30,258 nt of DNA from DATJSJ01 sp035504175 (GCA_035504175.1 DATJSJ010000091.1:1-30258), one strand, 5' to 3'. Shown: positions 1 to 8,769, counted from the first letter of the stretch. The notes: generated by a model from the sequence alone, not told the origin. Numbers and translations are program-made.

Positions 1-217
1 TCAGCCAGTTGCAGGCATCGTGTTCGGCATTGGCGCAGAAGCGCCACGCCTGCTCGGGCGCGCCTACTGCCTGCCAGCATGTCTCATCCGTCGCGGGTTC
101 CACCGCCCGGAGCCGTGCCGTCTGCGGCGCATAGCCGAGGCGATGGCCGCATTTCTCGCAGCGCACGTTCTCGAAGTAGAGCACTTGGCCGCAATTCTGG
201 CAGCGGAACAGCTTCAC
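1..217 (-). CDS. Zinc-ribbon putative zinc-binding metallopeptidase, N-terminal fragment
   Basis: Only the first 72 codons are present; the gene continues past the left edge. The start is read as GTG at 217 because a GGAGG lies just upstream and translation immediately gives a zinc ribbon: two CxxC pairs (C6/C9 and C20/C23), followed by a region with a conserved-looking Trp and further Cys (CWQAVG, then WRFCANAEHDACNWL). This layout matches the N-terminal zinc-ribbon of the family annotated as putative zinc-binding metallopeptidase; the catalytic domain would lie outside the window, so peptidase activity cannot be verified. It follows the transglutaminase/ATP-grasp genes on the same strand after 283 bp. 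Such peptidases often accompany that gene set (family knowledge), which supports the call. Partial, so function is inference. Confidence 0.72.
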   Translation of the reverse strand, partial: MKLFRCQNCGQVLYFENVRCEKCGHRLGYAPQTARLRAVEPATDETCWQAVGAPEQAWRFCANAEHDACNWL

Positions 218-320
218 GAGGCCTCCTTCCCCGGCGCGCGGCGCGGCCGGTCGGGCGCAGCGCGCCCGCAGTGAAACACACCCCGAACCCTCCGGGCCGG
301 GTCAGATACGGACGAGACAC

Positions 321-348
321 GGATCGCTCCGACTGCGCCGGGCGATCC
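321..348. other. Inverted repeat between the transglutaminase gene and the zinc-ribbon gene
   Basis: Seven-base arms GGATCGC (321-327) and GCGATCC (342-348) extend inward by CCG/CGG (329-331, 339-341) with one bulged T, leaving a 7-nt loop. It could be a transcript-ending or processing hairpin after the transglutaminase gene that ends at 501, but neither side has a U-run. The rest of 218-500 shows no gene I can support. Confidence 0.35.
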
Positions 349-500
349 CAGTTCACGCGTTGCTTCGGCCGATGATGGATGCCTCCGGTGATCTTGCCTC
401 GGGCGATCATGGTCGCGGCCTTCGCCGCCGCACCGAATGGTGGACGAGGCGGAAAGTTCCGGCCTGCGGACCGGCATTCGCCCAACGCAGGGCGCGCGGG

Positions 501-1373
501 TCAGAGCGGATCGAGATCGACCGAGACTTGCAGGCTGTGCGCGCCGCCACCGAGGATCACGCCGCGCAGCGGGCTGATATCGCCGTAATCCCGACCCCAG
601 GCGAGCACCACATGCTCGTCGCGCACCACGACGCCGTTGGTCGGATCGAGCTGTACCCAGCCATGCGCCGGCCCCATCCAGGCACCGACCCAGGCATGCG
701 ATTGGTCGGCGCCGCGCCGCCGCTCCCGCCCTGGCGGCGGCCGGGTGCGGATATAGCCGGAGGTGTAGCGCGCCGGCAGGCCGAGCCCGCGCAGCGCACT
801 CAGCATCACATGCGTGAAGTCCTGACACACGCCCTCACGCCGGTGCATCACCTCGGACACCGGCGTCGCGAGCGTGGTCACCCCGGCGCGGAAGGTGAAC
901 TCTCGGAAGATACGCTGGTTGAGATCACGCAGCCCTGCCAGCACCGGGCGCCCGGCGGGGAAACTCGTCGCCGCGTAGGCGGTGGCGGTCGGGCTCGCCG
1001 GCGCCATGCGGCTCGGGAAGGTGAACTCCGCCGCCGCGGCGCCCTCCGCGCCGCCCTGCCGTGCGCTGGCGGCGATCGCCTCCCACGGGGGTGTCGCCGC
1101 ATCCTCCGGCGGATCGGGACAGCGCACCGCGACGACCGCCTCGCTGGTCACCTCGAAGGCGAGATGCGGCTGGTCGAGGAACAGCCAGGTGGTACGGTTG
1201 CCGAACGCGTCGCTGGCATCCACCCGCCGGCCCGGCGCGGGCTCGATCGCGAGCGCGTCGGAGATCACCTCCTGCCAGGGCAGGGGCCGCGGCAGCAGGT
1301 GTAGCATGTGCGAGGCGAGATCGACCGGCCGGCGATAGGCGTAGCGCGTCGTGTGGCGGACGCGATACTTCAC
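501..1373 (-). CDS. Transglutaminase-like cysteine protein (290 aa)
   Basis: The protein opens with the bacterial transglutaminase N-terminal beta domain (YRVRHTTRYAYRRPV, residues 3-17, then about to 80) and continues into a transglutaminase-like core. The catalytic triad is visible: C183 in GVCQDFTH, H226 in SHAWVG and D243 in QLDPTNG. Proteins of this fold hydrolyse or form amide bonds; the substrate is not known. No signal peptide is evident, so it is probably cytoplasmic. The start is a GTG whose GTGA overlaps the stop of the upstream ATP-grasp/alpha-E gene by 4 nt, which indicates translational coupling. It is the third gene of the minus-strand set. Length is normal for this stand-alone family. 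Family assignment is firm; a biological role is not established. Confidence 0.93.
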   Translation of the reverse strand: MKYRVRHTTRYAYRRPVDLASHMLHLLPRPLPWQEVISDALAIEPAPGRRVDASDAFGNRTTWLFLDQPHLAFEVTSEAVVAVRCPDPPEDAATPPWEAIAASARQGGAEGAAAAEFTFPSRMAPASPTATAYAATSFPAGRPVLAGLRDLNQRIFREFTFRAGVTTLATPVSEVMHRREGVCQDFTHVMLSALRGLGLPARYTSGYIRTRPPPGRERRRGADQSHAWVGAWMGPAHGWVQLDPTNGVVVRDEHVVLAWGRDYGDISPLRGVILGGGAHSLQVSVDLDPL

Positions 1374-3892
1374 GCCATCCCGCGCAGCCGGCGCGCCTCC
1401 CCCTCCACGCCGAGGCTTTGCGCCACCGGCAGCACCGCGAAATACTGGCGCGCGATCCGGTCCGAGAGATCGGCGATCCCCGAGCGGATCTGCCGCAATG
1501 GCTCCGGCAGCAGCACGGCGGCGGCATACTGGTCGAGCGCCGCTTCGGTGTCGGCGACCAGGCGCTGCGTCTCGGCGAGCAGCTCGGCCGCCGCCATGCC
1601 GAGCATCGGATCCTGTCCCTCGGGCAGCGCGGCCAACAGCTCGCGCGCCGCGACGAGTTGAAAGGCCAGCGACCGCGGGTTGCCACCATCGGCCAGAACG
1701 AGGTCGAGCACCGCGGCGGGCTGCAGCACGCCGACATAGCGGGTCCGGTAGGTGATGACCGAGTCGCAGAGCTCCAAAGCTAGCCGCAGCCCCGGCTCCA
1801 GCCGCGCCGGCTGCGCCGCGGCGCCGGGCTGGTCCAGCACCTGCGCGAGCGCGCCGGCGCCGGCCCAGCCGCGCTCGATGCGACGGCCGAGATCGAGGAA
1901 CAGCCGGCCGCCGCCGCGCACCATGTTCTCGGCGGCGAGCCCGGCCATCGCGGCGGTGAAGCTGAGCACGTTGGTGGTGGCGCGCGCGAGCGGCTCGAGG
2001 TTGCGCGGCCGCGCCGCGGCGCCGCCCACAGGCAGCGCCGCCAGCCCCTGCAGCCCGTGCGAGAGCTGGGCATAGACCTCCTCGGTCAGCCGGTCGCGCA
2101 ATCGCTCCGCCAGGCGCGACAGGTCGTCGAGCAGGCCGGCCAGCTTGCCGCGCTCGGCGGCGACCCCGAGCAGCGTCGCGGCAGCGGCATCCGCCCCGAG
2201 CCCATGTGCGGCGTCGCGTTCGAGCAGCTCGGCGCGGTCGAGGCAGGCGAGCAGGCTCTCCAGCTCCACCCGGTCGCGCGCCGCCCGGTCGGATCCCGAG
2301 AGGCGCGACAGCGCCAGGCGCAGCAGCCGCGCGCCGCCCTCCAGCCGTTCCAGGTAGCGACCGAGCCAGAAGAAATCGTCGGCGACGCGGCTCGGCAGGT
2401 CGCCGCTCGGGCGCCGGATCAGCAGCGGCACCACCGGCAGATGCGCGACGCCGGTGCGCGGCGCCTCCTCCTCGGCGGCGACCCAGACATCCTTGGCCAA
2501 AGTGTGCAACGGCGCGCGGCCGGCCAGCGCTTCCTCGTCCGAAAGGCAGCGCGCCAGGCCGCCCGGCATCGCCTGCCAGTCGCGGCCGTCGAACAGCAGG
2601 AACAGGCGCAGCACCACCGGGCGCGGGGTGAACCCCTGGGTGCCGAGGCAGGGGGCGACCGAGGGCGGCAGCAGCGCGGTGACCGCGAAGGCCTCCGGCC
2701 GATGCGTGATGCGCGCGCGCAGCCGCGCCTGGTTGGCGGCGGAGAGCCGGGCGAACACCATCGGCGTCATCGTGCCGTCCAGCGCCGGCCGCACCCGCCA
2801 GCGTGCGAGCTCGGGCAGGACGCGGCGCCGGGCCGCGTCGTCGCCCATCCAGAGCGTCTCGACGCTCGGCAGGATCAGGGTTTCGCCAAGCAGGTGTCGC
2901 GCGATGGCGGGCAGGAAGGCGGCCAGTGCCGGCGCCTCGGCGAAGCCGACCCCGGGATCGTTGACCACCTGCACCCGGCCGGCGCGCATCGCGTCCAGCA
3001 GCCCGGGCGTGCCCTGCAGCGTGCCGGGCTCCAGCTCCAGCGGATCGAGCGTCCGCCCGTCCTGCCGCCGAAGCAGCACGTGCACCGGCTGCAGCCCGCG
3101 CAGGGTCTTGAGGAACAGCCCGCCGCCGCGCACGGTGAGATCGGCCGGCTCGACCAGGTGGCAGGCGAGCTCGCGCGCCAGCAGCACGTGCTCGAACCAG
3201 AGCTTGTCGGCCGGACCGGGGGTCAGCAGCGCGACGCCGGGCGTGCCGGCGTCGGACGGAGCGAGGCGCTGCAGCCGGTCCTCCCAGAGCTCGAAGAACG
3301 GGCGCAGCCGGCGCACCGGCTGCAGCCGGAACAGCTCCGGCATCACCCGTGCGAGTGCCCGGCGGTTCTGCAGCGCGTAGGCGGTGCCAGCGGCATCGGC
3401 GGTGCGGTCGGCCAGCACCCGCCAGCCGCCGTCCGGGCCGCGGATCAGCTCGGCGGCATAGATGTGCAGCCGGCGCCCCGGCCCGGCCGGACCGGCCACG
3501 CTGCAGGGACGCAGGAACGCCGGATTCGGATAGACGATCGACGGCGGCAGCACGCCGTCGGCGAGCAGGCGCTGCTGGCCGTAGACGTTGTCGAGCAGCG
3601 CCGAGAGCACCCGTGCGCGCTGCACGAGTCCGGCTTCGAGGGCGGCGAACTCGGCCGCGCCGATCGGAAACGGGATTGGATCGCAGCGTCGGGCGAGGGG
3701 TTCTGCGCCGGGCAGCACGCTGCCCTTGCCCTCTTCGGCCAGGATGGCGTCGAGCTGTCGCTGCCGATCGGCCAAAGCCTCGCGGCCGAGACCGGTGAGC
3801 GGACCGAGCAGGGGGCGCCAGTGCGGCCGCAGCCCGCCGCTGCCGTCCACCATCTCGTCCCGGGGCTCGACCGCGGCAGCGCCGTCATTCAT
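1370..3892 (-). CDS. Fused circularly permuted ATP-grasp and alpha-E domain protein (840 aa)
   Basis: Residues about 1-495 look like the circularly permuted type 2 ATP-grasp family: YGQQRLLADGVLPPSIV (104-120), LHIYAAELIRGPDGGWRVLADRT (142-164), HVLLRRQDG and DPLELEPG (271-290), then RAGRVQVVNDPG (303-314). Residues about 500-835 are the helical alpha-E domain, beginning SRVADDFFWLGRYLERLEGG. These two domains are often encoded as separate neighbouring genes; here they form one reading frame. ATP-grasp enzymes ligate a carboxylate to an amine with ATP, so an amide/peptide ligase is expected, but the substrate is unknown. The gene starts 9 nt downstream of the transglutaminase-DUF2126 stop and overlaps the next gene by 4 nt, so the three are very likely one operon. 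No frameshift or missing segment is visible. Confidence 0.92.
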   Translation of the reverse strand: MNDGAAAVEPRDEMVDGSGGLRPHWRPLLGPLTGLGREALADRQRQLDAILAEEGKGSVLPGAEPLARRCDPIPFPIGAAEFAALEAGLVQRARVLSALLDNVYGQQRLLADGVLPPSIVYPNPAFLRPCSVAGPAGPGRRLHIYAAELIRGPDGGWRVLADRTADAAGTAYALQNRRALARVMPELFRLQPVRRLRPFFELWEDRLQRLAPSDAGTPGVALLTPGPADKLWFEHVLLARELACHLVEPADLTVRGGGLFLKTLRGLQPVHVLLRRQDGRTLDPLELEPGTLQGTPGLLDAMRAGRVQVVNDPGVGFAEAPALAAFLPAIARHLLGETLILPSVETLWMGDDAARRRVLPELARWRVRPALDGTMTPMVFARLSAANQARLRARITHRPEAFAVTALLPPSVAPCLGTQGFTPRPVVLRLFLLFDGRDWQAMPGGLARCLSDEEALAGRAPLHTLAKDVWVAAEEEAPRTGVAHLPVVPLLIRRPSGDLPSRVADDFFWLGRYLERLEGGARLLRLALSRLSGSDRAARDRVELESLLACLDRAELLERDAAHGLGADAAAATLLGVAAERGKLAGLLDDLSRLAERLRDRLTEEVYAQLSHGLQGLAALPVGGAAARPRNLEPLARATTNVLSFTAAMAGLAAENMVRGGGRLFLDLGRRIERGWAGAGALAQVLDQPGAAAQPARLEPGLRLALELCDSVITYRTRYVGVLQPAAVLDLVLADGGNPRSLAFQLVAARELLAALPEGQDPMLGMAAAELLAETQRLVADTEAALDQYAAAVLLPEPLRQIRSGIADLSDRIARQYFAVLPVAQSLGVEGEARRLRGMA

Positions 3893-3900
3893 TCCGCCGG

Positions 3901-6900
3901 TCAGGAGGCCATCGCGCGGCGCAAGTCAAGCGTGCGCGGCGCCTCGCGCGAGACCGCGAGCGGCGGCTCCGGCATCGGGCCTGGCGTGTGGCCGAACGGC
4001 TGGAATCGCGTGCGGCGCCGCGCCTCCGCTTCGCTCGCGTTCACCGGCAGCGTCTCGTAATGGCGCCCGCCGGGATGCGCCACGTGATGCGTGAGGCCGC
4101 CGAGCGATCGGCCGGTCCAGCGATCGTAGACGTCGAACACCAGTGGTGTTTGCGCCCCCAGCACCGGATGCAGCGCCTCGGGCGGCGCCCAGGCCTTGAA
4201 GCGCACGGCGCCGACGAACTCGCCCTGCCGCTCGGTCGCGGTCAGCGGCACGGCGCGGCCGTTGCAGGCGAGCACGTAGCGCTCCTCGACCCAGCCGGAA
4301 ACCCGTGCCTGCAGCCGCTCGGTCGAGCTGTCGACGTAGCGCACCGTGCCGCCCGCCGCCGGCTCCTCGCCCAGCACGTGCCACGGTTCCAGCGCGTGGC
4401 GCAGCTCGACGCGGGCGCCCCGCAGCGTCACCTCGCCGATGCGCGGGAAGCGGAATTCCAGATGTGGCGCGAACCACTCCGGATCGAGCGCATGGCCGAG
4501 CGAGGCGAGTTCCTCCAGCGCGTCGCGGAAATCCTGCTCGACGAAGTGCGGCAGCATGAATTCGTCGTGCAGCCGCGTGCCCCAGCGCACCAGCCGGCGC
4601 TCGTACGGGTGCTGCCAGAACGATGCGATCGCGCTCTGCATCAATAGCAACTGCGCCGCCGACATGCGCGCATGCGGCGGCATCTCCAGCGCCCGGAACT
4701 CGACCAGGCCGAGCCGGCCGGACGCGGTCTCGGGCGCGTACATCTTGTCGATGCAGAACTCGGTGCGATGCGTGTTGCCGGTCATGTCCGCGAGCAGGTT
4801 GCGGAACAGCCGGTCGGTGAGCCACGGCGCCGTCTCCGCGCCGGCACGGATGCGGGAGAATGCGATCTCGAGCTCGGCCAGGCTGTCCTGCCGCGCCTCG
4901 TCAACGCGCGGATGCTGGCTGGTCGGCCCGATGAACAAGCCGCTGAACAGATACGAGAGGCTCGGATGATTGTGCCAGAAGCCGAGCAGCGATTTCAGCA
5001 GATCGGGCCGGCGCAGGAACGGGCTGTCCGACGCGGTCGCGCCGCCCATCACCACGTGGTTGCCGCCGCCGGTGCCGACATGGCGGCCGTCGAGCATGAA
5101 CTTCTCGGTCGCGAGCCCGACCTGCCGCGCCTCCTCGTACAATTCCTCGGTGCGGCCGACCATCTCCGCCCAGTTCGCGGCGGGATGCACGTTGACCTCG
5201 ATCACGCCGGGATCGGGCGTGACCGAGAAATGCAGCAGGCGCGGGTCGCGCGGCGGCAGATAGCCCTCCAGCACGACGCGGCGGCCGATCTCGGCCGCGG
5301 TCTCCTCGATCGCGGCGACGAGGTCGAGCCAGTCTTCGGCGGCGTAGAGCGGCGGGAAGAAGACGTGCAACATGCCGCCGCGCGGCTCGACGGCGAGCGC
5401 GGTGCGCACCAGATCGGGCTCGTCGCGCCCGACCACCGGCAGCGCCTGCGGCACCGGGCGCAGCGCGAAGGCGCGGTCGCCGTCCGGGCCGCGCCCCGGC
5501 TGCCATTGCTGATGCGCGAAGGCGTGGCGTTGATGCGCGAAGGCCTGGCGCGGCGGCAGCGTCTCGCGCGGCGCGAACGGGTCCGGCTCGGTCGCGAACT
5601 CGATCGCATCCGGATCGGCCCAGGGCAGGCTCTCCAGCGGCAGGCGAAAGCCGATCGGACTATCGCCCGGCACCAGGAACAGCGTGCCGCCGCGGAAGAA
5701 CCACTGCCCGGACTGCCAGCGCCGCAAGCCGTCCTGGATCACCCGGCGCAGCGGCAGCACGCTGCCGACTGACGCACCCAGCGCGCCGGCATAGACCCGC
5801 GCCAGCCGCTCGCGCTCGAGCGGATCCTTCAGCTTCGCGTCCTCGACGACGACGTTGGCAGGCAGGCGATGCTCGCGCCACAGAAAGTAGTGGATGTCCT
5901 CATGCGCGGGAGCGACCAATGCGGGATCGACCTGCAGCCGCTCGGCCAGCGCGCTGGCAAAGCGCGCGGCATCGGCGGCGGTCGCGTCGTCGCGATCGTC
6001 GTCGCCGGCAAGCAGCGCCGCGTCGCGCCAGACCGGCTCGCCATCGCCGCGCCAGTGCGAATACAGCGCCCAGCGCGGCAATTGCTCGCCGGGATAGTGT
6101 TTGCCGACCGTGTATTGCAGCGCGGCACCCGGCGACCAGCGCGCCGCCAGCCGGCGCAGCAGTCGCCCGGCGTAGCGGCGCTTGGTCGGGCCGAGCGCCG
6201 TGGTGTTCCACTCCGCCGCGTCCATGTCGTCGGCGGCGATGAAGGTCGGCTCGCCGCCCATCGTCAGGCGCACATCCGTCTGCGCCAGCGCCGCATCGAC
6301 GCGCCGGCCGGCGGCGAGGATGTCCTGCCAGACCGGCTCGGCATAGGGCCTGGTGGTACGCGGGGTTTCGCGGATGCGCGTCACCGCCATCGCGAAATCG
6401 AAACTGGTCTCGCATTCATCGACCGCGCCGGCGATCGGCGCCGCCGAGGCCGGCTCCGGCGTCGCCGCCAGCGGGATATGGCCCTCGCCGGCAAGCAGGC
6501 CGGAGGTGGGATCCAGCCCGACCCAGCCGGCGCCCGGCAGGTAGACCTCGGCCCAGGCGTGCAGATCGGTGAAATCCGCGGTCGGACCCTCGGGCCCGTC
6601 GAGCGGTTTCACGTCGGCGACGAGCTGGATCAGGTAGCCGGAGACGAAGCGCGCGGCGTAGCCCAGCCGGCGCAGCGCCTGCACCAGCAGCCAGGCGGAA
6701 TCGCGGCAGGAGCCGCGTCCTTCCGCCAGCGTCTCCTCCGGCGTCCAGACGCCGGGTTCCATGCGCACGACATAGGCGACGCGCTGCTGCACCGCGCGGT
6801 TGATTGCAACCAGCATGTCGACGGTGCGCTGGCCCGCTTGCTGCGGCAACGCGTCGAGCAGCGCGGCGAGGCGCGGCCCGGGTTCGGCGGCGCGGCGGAA

Positions 6901-7248
6901 CGGCGCCAGCTCCTGGTCCAGCACCGGGTCGTAGGCGAACGGCCAGGTCTCGGCCGCGGGCTCGAGGAAGAAGTCGAACGGGTTGACCGTCGCCATGTCG
7001 GCGACGAGGTCGACGGTCACGTCGAAATGCGTGACCCGCTCGGGGAAGACCACGCGCGCCTGGAAATTGCCCTGCGGATCCTGTTGCCAGTTGATGAAAT
7101 GGGCGGTGGGCTCGATCGTCAGCGCGTAGGACAGGATCGGCGTGCGCGCATGCGGCGCCGGGCGCAGCCGGATCACCTGCGGCCCGAGCCCGACCGGGCG
7201 GTCATAGCGGTAGGACGTGCGGTGGGTGAGCGCAACGTGCAGCGACAT
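3901..7248 (-). CDS. Transglutaminase-DUF2126 protein (1115 aa)
   Basis: Residues 1 to about 270 form a transglutaminase unit: beta domain starting MSLHVALTHRTSYRYDRPV, then the triad C181 (GRGSCRDSAW), H230 (TDLHAWAE) and D246 (GLDPTSG). From about 320 to 1100 is DUF2126, with its signature RLTMGGEPTFIAADD (327-341) and a GTGGGNHVVMGG stretch near residue 725. That Gly-rich His/Asn motif resembles motifs of the glutamine synthetase/GCS-like amidoligase fold (family-level inference). I chose ATG 7248 because homologous N-termini begin at this point; the frame stays open to 7518, but that extension runs through a terminator-like hairpin and has no recognisable content. First gene of the amide-chemistry operon. 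Oddity: a 7-residue internal duplication (AFAHQRH/AFAHQQW) near residue 566. Confidence 0.92.
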   Translation of the reverse strand: MSLHVALTHRTSYRYDRPVGLGPQVIRLRPAPHARTPILSYALTIEPTAHFINWQQDPQGNFQARVVFPERVTHFDVTVDLVADMATVNPFDFFLEPAAETWPFAYDPVLDQELAPFRRAAEPGPRLAALLDALPQQAGQRTVDMLVAINRAVQQRVAYVVRMEPGVWTPEETLAEGRGSCRDSAWLLVQALRRLGYAARFVSGYLIQLVADVKPLDGPEGPTADFTDLHAWAEVYLPGAGWVGLDPTSGLLAGEGHIPLAATPEPASAAPIAGAVDECETSFDFAMAVTRIRETPRTTRPYAEPVWQDILAAGRRVDAALAQTDVRLTMGGEPTFIAADDMDAAEWNTTALGPTKRRYAGRLLRRLAARWSPGAALQYTVGKHYPGEQLPRWALYSHWRGDGEPVWRDAALLAGDDDRDDATAADAARFASALAERLQVDPALVAPAHEDIHYFLWREHRLPANVVVEDAKLKDPLERERLARVYAGALGASVGSVLPLRRVIQDGLRRWQSGQWFFRGGTLFLVPGDSPIGFRLPLESLPWADPDAIEFATEPDPFAPRETLPPRQAFAHQRHAFAHQQWQPGRGPDGDRAFALRPVPQALPVVGRDEPDLVRTALAVEPRGGMLHVFFPPLYAAEDWLDLVAAIEETAAEIGRRVVLEGYLPPRDPRLLHFSVTPDPGVIEVNVHPAANWAEMVGRTEELYEEARQVGLATEKFMLDGRHVGTGGGNHVVMGGATASDSPFLRRPDLLKSLLGFWHNHPSLSYLFSGLFIGPTSQHPRVDEARQDSLAELEIAFSRIRAGAETAPWLTDRLFRNLLADMTGNTHRTEFCIDKMYAPETASGRLGLVEFRALEMPPHARMSAAQLLLMQSAIASFWQHPYERRLVRWGTRLHDEFMLPHFVEQDFRDALEELASLGHALDPEWFAPHLEFRFPRIGEVTLRGARVELRHALEPWHVLGEEPAAGGTVRYVDSSTERLQARVSGWVEERYVLACNGRAVPLTATERQGEFVGAVRFKAWAPPEALHPVLGAQTPLVFDVYDRWTGRSLGGLTHHVAHPGGRHYETLPVNASEAEARRRTRFQPFGHTPGPMPEPPLAVSREAPRTLDLRRAMAS
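5510..5551. repeat. 21-bp direct tandem duplication inside the DUF2126 gene
   Basis: Two adjacent 21-bp units (5510-5530 and 5531-5551) differ at two positions only. The unit length is a multiple of three, so it duplicates seven residues, read as AFAHQRH then AFAHQQW, without changing the frame. Confidence 0.85.
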
Positions 7249-7315
7249 GGGCGGCCTCGGGAGCTGGTGCGGGCGTAAGCCGGAAGAGGCGTAAGCCGGG
7301 CGGGGCGGAACAAGC

Positions 7316-7348
7316 AAAAACCGGGCCGATCGTTCCCGATCCGGCCCG
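7316..7348 (-). terminator. Intrinsic terminator-like hairpin with U-run, in the leader of the transglutaminase-DUF2126 gene
   Basis: Arms 7322-7332 and 7337-7348 pair over 11 bp with one bulged base and a 4-nt loop. Reading on the minus strand the stem is followed directly by TTTTTGCTTG (7320 downward), the classic Rho-independent layout. It points leftward and lies 68 bp before the ATG at 7248. No recognisable minus-strand gene precedes it, so it may end a short RNA, act as an attenuator for the operon, or stop antisense reading from the dipeptidase side. The remainder of 7249-7565 holds no gene I can support. Confidence 0.65.
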
Positions 7349-7565
7349 AAGCGGCGCGCGCTTATGCCTTCGCGGCGCGTCAGAGTTCGAGGGCGGAATC
7401 CGCAGACCAGCGTCCCGCCCGTCTCGTGCCCGTTTCTGCCCGCGGTATGGGCAGGCGCTGCGGGCGAGGGCGGCGTCTGGCCGGGAGCGGCCGGCGTTGC
7501 CATCTCCCGGCCGGGCATGCTCGTCCGGGCCCGACGGTCCGGCTCGTCGCGGTCGCGGAGGTCGC

Positions 7566-8693
7566 ATGCGGATCGTCGTCATCGGTGCCGGAATCCTCGG
7601 CGCCAGCACCGCCTTCCACCTGGCGCGAAGCGGTGCCGCGGTGGTGGTGGTCGATCATGCGCATGCGGGTCGCGCCACCGCCGCCGGTGCCGGCATCATC
7701 TGCCCCTGGGTCGCCGACGCGCCGGAGCCGGATTTCTACCGGCTCTACGCCGCCGGGGCGCAGTACTACCCGACCTTGCTGGCGGCGCTGGGCGAGGCGG
7801 AGACCGGGTATCGCCACACTGGCGCGCTTTGCGTCTCCGACAGCAGCGACGCGCTCGATGCAATCGAGGCTCTGGCACGCCGCCGTGCCGCCGCGGCGCC
7901 GGCGGCGGGCGAGATCCGCCGCCTGTCCCCCGCCGAGGCACGCCGGCGATTTCCGCCGCTGCGATCGGATTTCGCCGCGGTGCAGATCACCGGTGGCGCG
8001 CGGGTGGACGGGCGACGCCTCGCCGCGGCGCTGCTGCGCGCCGCCGAGGCGGCTGGGGCGGAATGTCGCCCCGGTCTGGCGTCGCTCTCCCTGCACCCGG
8101 GCGGCGCGCCGCTTGTCTGGCTGGACGGCGAAGCGCTGGCCGCCGATGCGGTCGTGGTCACCGCCGGGGCCTGGGCGCCGGCGCTGCTTCGCCCGCTCGG
8201 CCTCGCCCTCGCGATCGCACCGCAGCGTGGCCAGATCGTGCATTTGCACCTGCCCGGCGCCGCGACCGGCGAGTGGCCGGTGATCCTGCCCCCGGGCAGC
8301 CACTACCTGCTCGCCTTCGACGACTCCCGGGTGGTGGTCGGCGCCACGCGCGAGACCGGTGCGGGCTTCGACCATCGCCTCACCGCCGGCGGGATGGCCG
8401 AGGTGCTCGCCGAGGCGCTGCGCGTCGCCCCGGGCCTGGCCGATGCCACCCTGGCTGAAACCCGCATCGGCTTCCGTCCGATCGCCGCCGACGGCTTGCC
8501 GATGCTCGGGGGGGCGCCGGGCGTGCCGGGGCTGTTCGTCGGCAACGGGCTCGGGCCGTCCGGGCTGACGATCGGCCCCTACGCCGGGGCGCTGCTGGCC
8601 GCGCTCGCCCTCGGCGAGACGCCCGCGCTGCCGCTCGACCGGTTTGCACCGCTCCGCGACGTGACGCCGCAGCGGTCGGCAGCGCTGCGGTAG
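7566..8693 (+). CDS. FAD-dependent oxidoreductase, DAO (D-amino-acid dehydrogenase/glycine oxidase-like) family (375 aa)
   Basis: The protein begins with a Rossmann dinucleotide-binding motif (MRIVVIGAGILGASTAFHLA, GxGxxG at residues 7-12) and D30 at the end of the second strand, where the ribose contact is expected. The C-terminal FAD signature (PVPGLFVGNGLGPSGLTIGPY-like region, about residues 320-342) is typical of the DAO family, which oxidises amines of amino acids or N-methylated substrates. The exact substrate cannot be read from sequence. ATG 7566 is preceded by GGAGG at good spacing; upstream in-frame codons are low-complexity and are excluded. It stands alone on the plus strand, divergent from the transglutaminase operon and convergent with the dipeptidase gene. 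No signal peptide is clear. Length is normal for the family. Confidence 0.88.
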   Translation: MRIVVIGAGILGASTAFHLARSGAAVVVVDHAHAGRATAAGAGIICPWVADAPEPDFYRLYAAGAQYYPTLLAALGEAETGYRHTGALCVSDSSDALDAIEALARRRAAAAPAAGEIRRLSPAEARRRFPPLRSDFAAVQITGGARVDGRRLAAALLRAAEAAGAECRPGLASLSLHPGGAPLVWLDGEALAADAVVVTAGAWAPALLRPLGLALAIAPQRGQIVHLHLPGAATGEWPVILPPGSHYLLAFDDSRVVVGATRETGAGFDHRLTAGGMAEVLAEALRVAPGLADATLAETRIGFRPIAADGLPMLGGAPGVPGLFVGNGLGPSGLTIGPYAGALLAALALGETPALPLDRFAPLRDVTPQRSAALR

Positions 8694-8769
8694 GGTTCGG
8701 CGGCTACAGGCTTCAATCCCTCCCGGCTGACGCGGGGATCCCGGCCGGCCGCCAGCTCTTCCTTGCGGG

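Noticed and set aside
2057..4060. A 2-kb plus-strand open frame opposite the ATP-grasp/alpha-E gene
   Set aside because: Same cause; composition is Arg/Gln/Ala/His-rich with no domain, and the opposite strand has clear motifs.
7249..7518. N-terminal extension of the transglutaminase-DUF2126 protein by 90 residues
   Set aside because: It reads through a terminator-like hairpin with U-run, is low complexity, and family members begin at the MSLHVALTHR position.
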